Assembly (NCBI GenBank): GCA_045632845.1
Contig: JAZQXL010000020.1
Location: forward strand, 62,001 to 126,000
Origin: RGIG4140 sp045632845
GTDB taxonomy: Bacteria > Pseudomonadota > Alphaproteobacteria > CAAHEQ01 > UBA3637
Direction of reading: 5' to 3'
DNA length: 64,000 nt
Position 1 is the stretch's first letter. Each line of letters starts with the position of its first letter. The notes under the pieces were generated by a model. It did not search any database. It was not told the origin of the DNA and saw nothing but the letters and a program-made list of their open reading frames with translations. This document shows positions 63,920 through 64,000 of this stretch, in pieces. A program made the translations under genes and the position numbers.

Positions 63920-63953
63920 AAAAGGAGTCTCAAAAAAAGAGACTCCTTTTTTC
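63920..63953 (+). terminator. Terminator of pilin gene
   Basis: GGAGTCTC-aaaaaaa-GAGACTCC followed by TTTTTT. Confidence 0.9.
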
Positions 63954-64000
63954 TCAACAAAAAGAATCTAAATTGTTAAAAGCGAAGCTTCAGCTTTTAC

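Noticed and set aside
1..64000. CRISPR arrays, rRNA genes, complete insertion sequences or prophage
   Set aside because: No regularly spaced repeats, rRNA segments, DDE transposase with terminal repeats, or phage structural genes were seen.

Overview
The window is AT-rich bacterial chromosome, almost certainly from an alphaproteobacterium. Support: an alphaproteobacterial-type LexA box (GTTC-N7-GTTC) at recA, a CtrA-type site (TTAA-N7-TTAA) upstream of dnaA, the hsp20-DUF1150 pair directly after dnaA, a radA-cvpA cluster, and an alphaproteobacterial-type uracil-DNA-glycosylase homologue. The strong A/T bias, near-minimal gene spacing and the pilin N-terminus (SGRSMVEMLGVLAIIG) suggest a host-associated, possibly gut lineage; that is inference.

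Layout. 1-6.4 kb: a 5'-truncated HEPN-like ORF, a secreted cytidine-deaminase-fold enzyme, a GNAT acetyltransferase and an unrecognised two-gene operon (256 aa and a 1224-aa giant). 6.5-11.3 kb: an NAD salvage locus, with an NrtR-type regulator divergent from pncA-NMNAT-pncB-nadE. 11.3-12.7 kb: a CofE-like ligase gene with a terminator-bearing leader, then tRNA-Ser. 12.8-17.5 kb: mlaE-mlaF-radA-cvpA-cdd-rlmH. 17.6-23.2 kb: a hypothetical, an RND efflux pump and an orphan InsA-like DNA-binding protein. 23.3-30.8 kb: an MscS-family channel, a second complete MCE lipid-transport operon and a MORN-repeat protein. 30.9-37.7 kb: dnaA-hsp20-DUF1150, csp, rnr and recA. 37.8-41.8 kb: tRNA-Gly with a duplicated 3' end, a candidate structured RNA, an outer-membrane barrel protein, a candidate zinc metallopeptidase and a HAD phosphatase. 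41.9-46.3 kb: rpsT, envelope proteins, a peptide-binding protein and accA. 46.4-55.4 kb: the rimP-nusA-ylxR-infB-rbfA-truB-rpsO-pnp operon. 55.5-64 kb: a pilus-type ATPase, a serine DNA invertase, tuf with tRNA-Gly and tRNA-Tyr, a TPR protein, a degenerate UDG homologue, serS and a type IV pilin-like gene.

The most interesting possibility is a phase-variable pilin. A 104-bp segment just upstream of the pilin gene is bounded by 22-bp near-perfect inverted repeats (21/22). It carries an extended -10 promoter that at present points away from the pilin. The serine recombinase at 57 kb resembles the Bacteroides Mpi-type promoter invertases and sits beside a pilus-type ATPase. Other regions worth attention are the hairpin-rich candidate RNA at about 38.91-39.11 kb, the tRNA-Gly 3'-end duplication, and leader terminators upstream of rimP-nusA and of the CofE-like gene. 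No CRISPR array, rRNA gene or complete insertion sequence was seen.
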